This document shows, piece after piece, positions 1 to 6,990 of a stretch of DNA of 48,986 nucleotides. Source of the DNA: JAISFI01 sp031552335 (lineage in GTDB: Bacteria; Bacteroidota; Bacteroidia; Bacteroidales; Azobacteroidaceae); NCBI GenBank assembly GCA_031552335.1, contig JAVBMQ010000022.1:1-48986 (forward strand), read 5' to 3'. Positions within the stretch are counted from its first letter, which is position 1. The number at the start of each line of letters is the position of its first letter. The notes beneath the pieces are model-generated. The model searched no databases and was not told where the DNA came from. It saw nothing but the letters and a program-made list of their open reading frames with translations. A program made the position numbers and the translations under genes.

Positions 1-105
1 TTTCTAAGAGAACTTCTTCATGTCCTGTTTTTTGTGCTGGAATTAATAATAAATCCCGGCAATGGTTCGACTAAAAATCTTGCCGTGAAAAAATATGAGA
101 GTTAA
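1..105 (+). CDS. Possible 3' end of a gene entering from the left (unidentified)
   Basis: An open frame runs from the first base to a TAA at 103-105 and encodes 34 residues: a hydrophobic stretch (roughly residues 5-18) followed by a polar, lysine-rich end. It would converge on the glycoside hydrolase whose stop is at 150. The fragment is too short to recognise a family, and a chance open frame of this length is possible. I saw no homology signature, and no intrinsic terminator between it and position 150. Confidence 0.25.
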   Translation, partial: FLRELLHVLFFVLELIINPGNGSTKNLAVKKYES

Positions 106-149
106 TGAAAATAGCTCGCCGATTTATTCAGCAGACCCTAATTAAAATA

Positions 150-3116
150 TCATTTCTCCATAGCTCCATAAATAACCTCTTGTATTCTTTCCCGAATATG
201 TAATTTTGATAGATTTTTATACGTGCGGGAAGGATATATCCGGTTTGACAAAAATATATAAGTCAGTTGATTTTCCGGATCAATCCAAATCGACGTACCT
301 GTAAAACCTGTATGCCCATATACGGAAGCAGGCAAATAATCCGGTTTTTTAGCGGTATCAGGCCGATCAAAACCTAGCCCCCTGCGACTATTCGAACTTT
401 GGGTTTTTGTAAAAAGATCTGCTGTAGATTCTTTGAAATAAATTTCGCCACCATAAGAGCCTCTGTTTAAAAACATTTGAGAGATTTTAGCCAGATCATT
501 CACATTGGAAAAAAGACCGGCATTTCCGGAGACGCCTCCCATAAAGGCAGCAGCTTCATCATGTACGTAACCTATTAAAATCTGGTTGCGTAAGAACTTG
601 TCATCTTCAGTCGGAGCTATGGATTTGATATCGACCTGATGCTTTAATGGCTGATACATTGTATAATCAGCACCCAACCGACGATAATAATACTGATCCA
701 GATAACGGTCAATAGAAGTTTCGGAAATGGCTTCTACTGCTTCTTTCAACAACATAAAGTTCAAATCACTATAGAGATAAGTTCCTTTTTTCTTCAGATT
801 GGAATCTACAATATCTTTCAATATCAACGATTGAAAACTTTCATTCAAATAAAAATGATCTGCTACTTGTAAGGTGTAAGGTTCTTTTGAAGTTTCTGAC
901 ACTAAATCCGGAAGAAACTCAAAATCAGTCCTCCCATAAGCATTATCATCATACAAGATCCGGAAAGTCAAATCCCTTTTAGTAGAGAAAAGCCGGCCTT
1001 CATAACTGGTTTTATCAATAGTCATTTGATAAAATGGGAGAAAAGATGTCAAACCGGATTCATGAAAAAGAGCTTCCTTGATTGTAATCTTCTCTTTATC
1101 TGATTTTTTTAATTCCGGAATATATTTACTTAAAAGATCCGAAAGGTTTATTTTCTTTTGATCATACAATTTCATTACAGCAAGCAATGTTGACATCACC
1201 TTTGTTACAGAGGCCAAATCATACATATCATCTGTTTGCACGGCATGTGTATTGGCATAATCAAAATAACCGAACGATTGGTCATAAATTACCACTCCGT
1301 CTTTTGCAACCAACACCTGACAGCCAGGAAAGGCTTTCTCTTTGATACCTTCTCTTACAATCTCATTGATTGCTTTGAGTTTTTTGGGTGACATGCCTAC
1401 CTCCAACGGCAACTGATATGCCAAACGTACTTTTTCAGTTGTAATTCCCTCCCCTTCATCAAATAAACCGACAACACTTACCGGTAATTTTCCAGTTACA
1501 GGAATTCCTCCCATGACAGCCTGTGCTGCAGCCTGCTGCGCATATTTGGTATTTTCATAAGCCACTAAAACAGAACGGGCGCTTTTGATTGACTGCTTGA
1601 ACGATGTCATGGAATAAGGAGTAATAAAAAAGCAAAGAATCGTATTTTTATTGGCAACCAGCTTTTTAAAAGAAGCATTTTCGTCCATTTTAGCAGAATG
1701 AATGCCGCAGATAATTACATCATAATTATTTAATTGTTTAAAGATTGCATCCATATCGGCAGTTTTTGTACTTGTTTCAATGGAATACATATCCACGTCA
1801 TCATACTTGGCCAGCATCTTCTGAAAATCATTAGATTTTTCATCTCCCAAAGAAAGAACTGCAATCCGGTTATTTTCAAAAGCCTTAATTGGCAATATTT
1901 GATTTTCTTTTTTCACCAAAGTCATCGACTCATTATTCAAACGGCGGCAAATCCATTCTGCGCTATCCGTATTTAACCGGTTATCAATCTCTTTACTCAC
2001 AACCGGACGATAATTTTTCAGACCCAGGATATATTTATATTGAAGAATTTTTTTACATCTTTCTTCAATGGATTGAAGCGTAATTTTTCCGTCTGAAACT
2101 GCTTTTTTAACTGCAGCAAAATCTTCGACCGGTTTTCCGGGACTTAACAAAACATCATTCCCTGCCAAAAGAGCTTGCACACAAACGTTTTCCTTAGAAG
2201 AGGCACCTTTCATTACCAATGCATCGGTAAACAGCAATCCTGAAAAACCCAAATCTTTTTTAATCAGCCCAGATACTATATTGGCAGATAAAGATGTAGG
2301 TAATTGTGACGAAGGATCCAAGGAAGGAACTGACAAATGTCCAGTCATCAGTCCGGAAAAACCCTCATTGACATAAGAACGAAACGGATACAAGTCTATC
2401 TTCTCCAGGGTTTCCACATCATGACTCACATAAGGAGTTGTAAAATGAGAATCATCGGCCGTATCTCCATGACCGGGAAAGTGTTTACAGACAGCCATCA
2501 CTCCCCGGCGCTCCAGTCCTCGGGCATAAGCATTTCCATGAAGCATTACCCTTTCCGGGTTTTCCCCAAATGAGCGTGTGCCTATGACAGGATTAGATGG
2601 ATTATTATTTACATCCAATACAGGAGCAAAATTAATCTGAATTCCCATCTCCTTACATTGCCGGGCTACTTCTTCGCCATATAACTCAATACTCTTTTCA
2701 TTTGAGATCGCACCCAACATCATATTTTTAGGGAAACGGGTAGTATTTTCCAACCGCATGGAAAGGCCCCATTCTCCATCTAATGAAATTAAAAGCGGAA
2801 TACGGGATTCTTTTTGATAAAGATTGGTGCTGGCAACCTGGTCAGAAACTGTACCTTTGGAAAACAATACTCCCCCAGCAGCCATTGTTTTGATTCGTTT
2901 CACAATTAATTGCGAATTAGCCGGCTTAGGATCAGGATCTACAACTATCATAAAAAGTTGGCCTATCTTTTCATCCAAAGTCATGGTTGAAAAAACAGAA
3001 TCTACCCATTGATCCATTCTGCGAACTTCTGTCGTTTTATATAGGTTGGGAGTAACCTGAGCTATTAAAGAAAATGTTACAGTAAAAAAATATATTATTG
3101 AGACTATCTTTTTCAT
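150..3116 (-). CDS. NagZ-type GH3 beta-N-acetylhexosaminidase fused to a class C beta-lactamase-like serine hydrolase
   Basis: Predicted exported two-enzyme fusion of 988 aa. An N-terminal signal peptide (MKKIVSIIYFF...) is followed by a GH3 domain (about 35-370). This carries the NagZ-type loop KHFPGHGDT with H212 and H216, and the nucleophile-like D298 in FTDALVMKG. Next comes a GH3 C-terminal-like alpha/beta domain (about 400-545). The last 400 residues form a beta-lactamase/transpeptidase-like domain with SVTK (S636, K639), YSDLN (Y782) and HTG (H935). NagZ enzymes remove GlcNAc from muropeptides, so a role in cell-wall turnover or scavenging is inferred. The start at 3116 is preferred over 3131 because it gives the cleaner signal peptide. 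A TAACTTTG promoter box lies at 3160-3167. The gene is divergent from rplS. Whether the serine hydrolase cuts peptides, esters or nothing cannot be told. Confidence 0.9.
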   Translation of the reverse strand: MKKIVSIIYFFTVTFSLIAQVTPNLYKTTEVRRMDQWVDSVFSTMTLDEKIGQLFMIVVDPDPKPANSQLIVKRIKTMAAGGVLFSKGTVSDQVASTNLYQKESRIPLLISLDGEWGLSMRLENTTRFPKNMMLGAISNEKSIELYGEEVARQCKEMGIQINFAPVLDVNNNPSNPVIGTRSFGENPERVMLHGNAYARGLERRGVMAVCKHFPGHGDTADDSHFTTPYVSHDVETLEKIDLYPFRSYVNEGFSGLMTGHLSVPSLDPSSQLPTSLSANIVSGLIKKDLGFSGLLFTDALVMKGASSKENVCVQALLAGNDVLLSPGKPVEDFAAVKKAVSDGKITLQSIEERCKKILQYKYILGLKNYRPVVSKEIDNRLNTDSAEWICRRLNNESMTLVKKENQILPIKAFENNRIAVLSLGDEKSNDFQKMLAKYDDVDMYSIETSTKTADMDAIFKQLNNYDVIICGIHSAKMDENASFKKLVANKNTILCFFITPYSMTSFKQSIKSARSVLVAYENTKYAQQAAAQAVMGGIPVTGKLPVSVVGLFDEGEGITTEKVRLAYQLPLEVGMSPKKLKAINEIVREGIKEKAFPGCQVLVAKDGVVIYDQSFGYFDYANTHAVQTDDMYDLASVTKVMSTLLAVMKLYDQKKINLSDLLSKYIPELKKSDKEKITIKEALFHESGLTSFLPFYQMTIDKTSYEGRLFSTKRDLTFRILYDDNAYGRTDFEFLPDLVSETSKEPYTLQVADHFYLNESFQSLILKDIVDSNLKKKGTYLYSDLNFMLLKEAVEAISETSIDRYLDQYYYRRLGADYTMYQPLKHQVDIKSIAPTEDDKFLRNQILIGYVHDEAAAFMGGVSGNAGLFSNVNDLAKISQMFLNRGSYGGEIYFKESTADLFTKTQSSNSRRGLGFDRPDTAKKPDYLPASVYGHTGFTGTSIWIDPENQLTYIFLSNRIYPSRTYKNLSKLHIRERIQEVIYGAMEK

Positions 3117-3159
3117 TCTTACAAAAAACAAACTCTTTTCAATTGAGTCTAATCATTGC

Positions 3160-3167
3160 CAAAGTTA
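3160..3167 (-). promoter_or_regulatory. -7 box of the GH3/serine hydrolase gene
   Basis: On the minus strand this reads TAACTTTG, a perfect match to the Bacteroidetes -7 consensus TAnnTTTG. It lies 43 nt before the ATG at 3116. No good TTTG -33 element was seen about 20 nt upstream. Confidence 0.55.
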
Positions 3168-3205
3168 GCATTAATATATTAAAAATAAAAATAGAAGTTG
3201 ATTCA

Positions 3206-3237
3206 TTTGGTTAAATGATATTTATTTCGTTACTTTG
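3206..3237 (+). promoter_or_regulatory. Promoter of rplS
   Basis: TTTG at 3206-3209, a 20-nt spacer, then TTACTTTG at 3230-3237. This matches the Bacteroidetes sigma factor pattern with one mismatch in the -7 box. It predicts transcription starting near 3244 and an approximately 80-nt leader before the rplS ATG. Confidence 0.65.
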
Positions 3238-3247
3238 CACCCGCTTT

Positions 3248-3279
3248 GCGTAATCTCTGGCGAGATAAGAGTTACTCGC
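3248..3279 (+). ncRNA. Structured leader hairpin of rplS mRNA
   Basis: Within the predicted 5' UTR the sequence can fold into a bulged hairpin. The base is GC (3248-3249) with GC (3278-3279), then GTAA (3250-3253) with TTAC (3272-3275), then TCTC (3254-3257) with GAGA (3262-3265) around a TGGC loop. Long structured leaders before single ribosomal protein genes often mediate autoregulation, so a role in L19 feedback is an inference. Confidence 0.4.
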
Positions 3280-3322
3280 GTATATTGCGATTTCAAACAA
3301 CAACAAAATAAAAGCTATAAAA

Positions 3323-3670
3323 ATGGATTTGATTAAAATTGCAGAAGAAGCATTTTCCACAAAAAAAGAACATCCTTCATTCAAAAGTGGAGATACGATA
3401 ACAGTAGCCTACCGTATTAAAGAAGGAAACAAAGAGCGTATTCAGCAGTACCGCGGTGTGGTAATTAAAATTGCCGGACATGGAGACAAAAAACGCTTTA
3501 CCGTTAGAAAAATGTCGGAAAACATCGGTGTGGAGCGTATTTTCCCCATGGATTCCCCATTTATCGATAGTATCTCTGTAAATAAGGTAGGTAAAGTTCG
3601 CCGTGCTAAGTTGTATTACCTGCGCGCTTTGACCGGTAAAAAAGCCAGAATTAAAGAAAAAAGAGTTTAA
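3323..3670 (+). CDS. rplS: 50S ribosomal protein L19
   Basis: Full-length 115-aa L19 (bL19), which sits at the 30S-50S interface. The family pattern is evident: the GDTITVAYRIKEGNKERIQQYRG beta-barrel region (about residues 23-45), FTVRKMSENIGVERIFPMDSPF (about 59-80), and the C-terminal KVGKVRRAKLYYLRALTGKKARIKE segment. It is monocistronic: its own promoter lies at 3206-3237 and a strong terminator follows at 3691-3725. The usual bacterial neighbours of rplS (rpsP, rimM, trmD) are absent, and standing alone is common in Bacteroidetes. Confidence 0.97.
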   Translation: MDLIKIAEEAFSTKKEHPSFKSGDTITVAYRIKEGNKERIQQYRGVVIKIAGHGDKKRFTVRKMSENIGVERIFPMDSPFIDSISVNKVGKVRRAKLYYLRALTGKKARIKEKRV

Positions 3671-3690
3671 ATACTTTTTTCTGACAAATA

Positions 3691-3725
3691 AAAAAGATGT
3701 TTCACTCGACGAAACATCTTTTTTT
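3691..3725 (+). terminator. Intrinsic terminator of rplS
   Basis: AAAAAGATGTTTC (3691-3703) pairs with GAAACATCTTTTT (3711-3723) around a short loop. The hairpin runs into a T-rich tract. Confidence 0.85.
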
Positions 3726-3868
3726 ATTTAAAAATACCTCAAAAACAAACATAATCTTTACAAATCTGTTTTAATGGTATAAAATTTGTAATTTTATTAA
3801 CATCATTTTAATTGTATTATTTTAGTGACATAAAATCACAAATAAATTCATTTTAAAAAATTATTTTT

Positions 3869-4567
3869 ATGAAAACAGGTCAAAAATTTGCAGCCGAATT
3901 AATCGGCACTTTTTTATTAGTTTTAGGAGGTTGTGGTACAGCTGTGTTTGCAGGCCATGCAGTTGGATTTTTAGGTGTAGCTATTGCTTTCGGTTTAACT
4001 GTTGTAGCCATGGCGTATGGTATCGGACATGTATCCGGGGCACATCTTAACCCTGCTGTATCTGTAGGTGCTTTTATTGCAGGAAGAATGACCGGTAAAG
4101 ATTTGCTTACCTACATTATTGCACAAGTAATAGGTGGTATTTGCGCCGCAAGTGTACTGGCATTTATCCTGTCTTCTTCTAATTTACCATTAGGCACTTT
4201 CGCAGCCAATGGCTATGGTGATTTTTTCGCCGGAGCAGCTAATTATCTTCAAACAAATGCTGCCGGAGCTTTCACCATTGAATTCATATTAACATTTATC
4301 TTCCTGATCGTTATTCTTGGTTCTACAGATGCCCGTGCTCCCAAAGGATTTGCAGGTGTAGCCATCGGATTGACCCTGACACTGATTCACCTGATCAGTA
4401 TTCCACTAACAAACACATCTGTCAACCCGGCCCGTTCCATCAGCCAGGCTATTTTTTCAGAAAATGCATTAGCTCTTCCTCAACTCTGGTTATTTATCGT
4501 TGCTCCTATTCTTGGAGCGGCTGTAGCCGGACTTGTTTATAATTATGTAGCTCCGGATAAAAAATAA
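3869..4567 (+). CDS. aqpZ: Aquaporin Z-like MIP channel
   Basis: A 232-aa integral membrane protein of the major intrinsic protein family, which conducts water (or small solutes) through the inner membrane. The two half-helix NPA motifs are intact: HLNPAVSVG near residue 60 and TSVNPARSI near residue 187. Six hydrophobic spans fit the hourglass fold, and the length is typical of AqpZ (about 230 aa). The second-half NPARS context matches water-selective AqpZ better than glycerol facilitators, which carry an aspartate after NPAR, so the water channel call is favoured. It is a single gene. The roughly 140 nt after the rplS terminator are very AT-rich with no convincing promoter match. A long imperfect hairpin follows the stop codon at 4597-4654. 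Confidence 0.93.
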   Translation: MKTGQKFAAELIGTFLLVLGGCGTAVFAGHAVGFLGVAIAFGLTVVAMAYGIGHVSGAHLNPAVSVGAFIAGRMTGKDLLTYIIAQVIGGICAASVLAFILSSSNLPLGTFAANGYGDFFAGAANYLQTNAAGAFTIEFILTFIFLIVILGSTDARAPKGFAGVAIGLTLTLIHLISIPLTNTSVNPARSISQAIFSENALALPQLWLFIVAPILGAAVAGLVYNYVAPDKK

Positions 4568-4596
4568 CGGAACCTTTTCCTGTTGAATAGATAGTG

Positions 4597-4654
4597 GAGG
4601 ATTGATAATTTAGAATTAGCTTATGCATAAGATAATTCTCAATTCTCAATCCTC
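4597..4654. repeat. Long imperfect hairpin after aqpZ, GAATT-rich repeat family
   Basis: GAGGATTGA (4597-4605) pairs with TCAATCCTC (4646-4654). Inside it AGAATTA (4612-4618) pairs with TAATTCT (4633-4639), and CTTAT (4620-4624) with ATAAG (4627-4631). The right arm contains 7-bp-periodic units (AATTCTC AATTCTC AATCCTC), like the other intergenic repeats in this window. A T-rich stretch follows, so it may terminate aqpZ transcription. Confidence 0.6.
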
Positions 4655-4746
4655 AATTTTATAACACGTCCCCATTACCTTCTCCCTCCCACCCACAAAC
4701 ATACGTTAATTAATGCTTTTCTTTTCAACTCTTCACTTTTTTGCCT

Positions 4747-4754
4747 TATATTTG
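4747..4754 (+). promoter_or_regulatory. -7 box of the lamin-tail-like secreted protein gene
   Basis: TATATTTG matches TAnnTTTG exactly and predicts a start near 4761. It lies 30 nt before the ATG at 4785 and downstream of the alternative start at 4713. It therefore supports 4785 as the translation start. The -33 region is weak. Confidence 0.55.
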
Positions 4755-4784
4755 TATCAAATTTCATTTCAAAATACTAAATTT

Positions 4785-5981
4785 ATGACAACTTTTACTA
4801 AGCCAGTGTTTAAAACACAAACAATTGTTTGTTTATTTCTCCTGTCTTTTTTCGCCATTCCTTCTTATGGTAATTTATATATCAACGAAATAAATGGGAA
4901 TGATAAATGGTTGGAGGTTTATAATTCCGACGAGTCTCCTGTCGATTTAAGCGGTTATATTATTCAGAAGATTGATGAAGATGGTCTCCCTATTGACTGG
5001 GTGGTTCCTACAGGTACAATTATTTCCGGAAAAGGTTTTCTTACCTGGACTCAGGATGAATTTTGTGTAGACGGTTCGACATTTACGTGGGGAATTTCCG
5101 CTAAAAAATATGTCGGATTCAAACTTTATACTAAAAATGTTGTTCTATTGGATTTCTTTAATGTAAATTCTTTTGAGAATCTATCTGACGGAGGACACCG
5201 GTCAATCGGTAGAAAAACCGACGGTGATTCCCAGCTAGCTCTTTTTCTTGACGGGGGAACAAAAGGTACCTCTAATAATGCAGGAATACTTCAAACAGTA
5301 ACTGAAAATCCGAAAAAATTATTTGTCAACGAAATAAGTGGTAATGAAAAATGGTTTGAATTGTATAATGATGAAAATGAAGACATTGACCTGACAGATT
5401 ACAGAATTCAAAAAATAAATGATCAACAATTTATTGACGATACATGGAAAATTCCGGAAGGAACTATTATCAAATCCAAAGGATTCTACACTTGGACTCA
5501 GGATGAATTTTGTGTAGACGGCTCTACATTTACATGGGGAATTTCCGCTAAAAAAGATGTTGGAATAGTTCTCATAGATAAAAACTTTACCGTTACAAAC
5601 GCATTCATGATTAATAGTGACCTTTATTCCGAAGGAGAAGAAAAAACAGTAGGAAGAAGAACAGACGGTGCAGATAAACTCGTCATTTATGCCAATGGGG
5701 GTACAAAGGGTACATCCAACAATAGCGGAACTCTATACTATACAGGCATAGACACACAACAAATAGCTACATATCCTGTTTATGCAGCATCCTGCATACT
5801 TCACTTACCGGAAAACATCTCAAGTATAAATATTTTCAATATATCCGGTGTATTGGTATTATCCGGAAAAACAAACGGAAGGGAAACTATTGATCTGAAC
5901 AGATTCTCCAAAGGAATTTACGTAGTCAGATTCCTTACTCCTGATAATGAATGGAAAAGTACAAAAATTATACTTAAATAA
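4785..5981 (+). CDS. Secreted protein with two lamin-tail-like repeats and a T9SS-type C-terminal sorting domain
   Basis: A 398-aa protein with a signal peptide (cleavage probably after residues ...IPSYG, near 29). Two tandem repeats of about 150 residues follow. Each starts with (Y/F)(I/V)NEI.GN.KW.E(V/L)YN and continues through a D(L)(S/T).Y.IQKI segment, as in lamin-tail (LTD) beta domains. Each contains a nearly invariant block at residues 87-111 and 236-260 (TWTQDEFCVDGSTFTWGISAKK), and ends in GGTKGTSNN. The last 70 residues look like a type IX secretion sorting domain (INIFNISGVLVLSGK...FSKGIYVVRF...KIILK). Surface display or release through T9SS is inferred; ligand or activity is unknown. 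The start at 4785 is chosen over 4713 because of the promoter at 4747-4754 and the signal peptide. It is a single gene, terminated at 6001-6037. Confidence 0.8.
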   Translation: MTTFTKPVFKTQTIVCLFLLSFFAIPSYGNLYINEINGNDKWLEVYNSDESPVDLSGYIIQKIDEDGLPIDWVVPTGTIISGKGFLTWTQDEFCVDGSTFTWGISAKKYVGFKLYTKNVVLLDFFNVNSFENLSDGGHRSIGRKTDGDSQLALFLDGGTKGTSNNAGILQTVTENPKKLFVNEISGNEKWFELYNDENEDIDLTDYRIQKINDQQFIDDTWKIPEGTIIKSKGFYTWTQDEFCVDGSTFTWGISAKKDVGIVLIDKNFTVTNAFMINSDLYSEGEEKTVGRRTDGADKLVIYANGGTKGTSNNSGTLYYTGIDTQQIATYPVYAASCILHLPENISSINIFNISGVLVLSGKTNGRETIDLNRFSKGIYVVRFLTPDNEWKSTKIILK

Positions 5982-6000
5982 TAGCATTATCTGCATTGTA

Positions 6001-6037
6001 AAAATAAATCCGACATATCACATGCCGGGTTTATTTT
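6001..6037 (+). terminator. Terminator of the lamin-tail-like protein gene
   Basis: AAAATAAATCCG pairs with CGGGTTTATTTT across a short loop, with one G-T pair and one A/C mismatch higher in the stem. The descending arm itself supplies the T-rich tail. Confidence 0.7.
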
Positions 6038-6115
6038 ACTAACTTAATTTACAAATTTACCAACTTTATCACCCCTCATTCTGAACGAGAGTATCAAAAA
6101 TAATCTTCAAAAAAC

Positions 6116-6190
6116 AACAAGGTCGAAAATTCTCCGAAAAACTGCTCTTATGAATAAAGAGAGTTTTATCAGTGAATTTTCGACCTTGTT
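6116..6190. repeat. 75-bp two-tier inverted repeat between convergent genes
   Basis: The outer arms AACAAGGTCGAAAATTC (6116-6132) and its exact reverse complement (6174-6190) form a 17-bp stem. Inside, AAAACT-CTCTT (6138-6149, one bulged G) pairs with AAGAGAGTTTT (6157-6167). The element lies between the convergent genes ending at 5981 and 6253. It could be a bidirectional terminator, a MITE-like remnant or a small structured RNA. The rest of the 270-bp spacer shows only the upstream terminator. Confidence 0.7.
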
Positions 6191-6252
6191 AAAAAGATCA
6201 GAATCTTAGTCTAAACCGTAAAAAGCGATATTAATCTATAATTGATTATAAC

Positions 6253-6963
6253 TTAGAAATAAATTTTTATAAACTTAGAAGACATATACTCATATTCAGG
6301 CGCCCCTGAATCATCTGTACCAGAATAAAACTTAACATATAATGTCAGATCATTGACTCCGGTAAACATGTTCAACACAGGAGCTATGTTGAAAGCACAA
6401 TGTTCATACAACAACACAGGACTTCCTGTTGTTACTACCGGATCTGCTTTCTTAGCCCTGATAACAAGAGTATATTTTCCGTCCTGTATATCCGAAGCAT
6501 TCAGATCATACAGTATTTCATATTCATAATTTTGTCCGGGAACTACTTGTCTGGTAATTCCAAGGAAAAGTGTTTCATTAAAATAGTTTACCGGACTTAC
6601 CGAATAGATGGGCTCCACATACGAATCCTTATTATAATCTTCATCAGTAATAGCAACTGTATCTCCGGAAATTACCACATAAGAAAACTTTGACAATTCC
6701 CATTGTTTATCGTTCAGAGTAAGTCTGAAACTTGATCTGACATATTGGTTCAAACCAATATTATCCAATCCAAAAGGCACCAAAAGTTCTCCATATTGAG
6801 TAATAATAGCATACGAGCCCGCTTCCTCATTAAATTTCACAATAGATGGCTCATTTGCATAATCCTGAAAAGCAGTAGGATCATCTTCATCGTTACAGGC
6901 CCAAAATGCAGCAAAAAAAACTATCAATAAGCCAATACGCATAAAAAAATTCATTTTCTCCAT
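6253..6963 (-). CDS. Putative lipoprotein of unknown function
   Basis: A 236-aa protein with a lipoprotein signal: basic MEKMNFFMR, a hydrophobic run, then FWAC with the acylated Cys at 23, and an acidic segment (NDEDDP) after it. Acidic residues behind the Cys are a known surface-export signal for Bacteroidetes lipoproteins. The rest is beta-rich (for example YTLVIRAKK and LTLYVKFYSG) and resembles the small DUF-type surface lipoproteins encoded near SusC/SusD systems, but I cannot name the family. It starts 27 nt downstream of the hybrid sensor gene on the same strand, so co-transcription is likely. It might be a substrate-binding accessory or target of that regulator. Confidence 0.7.
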   Translation of the reverse strand: MEKMNFFMRIGLLIVFFAAFWACNDEDDPTAFQDYANEPSIVKFNEEAGSYAIITQYGELLVPFGLDNIGLNQYVRSSFRLTLNDKQWELSKFSYVVISGDTVAITDEDYNKDSYVEPIYSVSPVNYFNETLFLGITRQVVPGQNYEYEILYDLNASDIQDGKYTLVIRAKKADPVVTTGSPVLLYEHCAFNIAPVLNMFTGVNDLTLYVKFYSGTDDSGAPEYEYMSSKFIKIYF

Positions 6964-6990
6964 TAATTATTCATCTTAAATTTAACATTA

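Noticed and set aside
3777..3790. Promoter for aqpZ from GTATAAAATTTG
   Set aside because: Spacing of TA and TTTG is one base too long for TAnnTTTG, and no -33 element fits; AT-rich chance match.
4713..4784. Longer start for the lamin-tail-like protein
   Set aside because: The -7 box at 4747-4754 would lie inside it, and the extension spoils the signal peptide.
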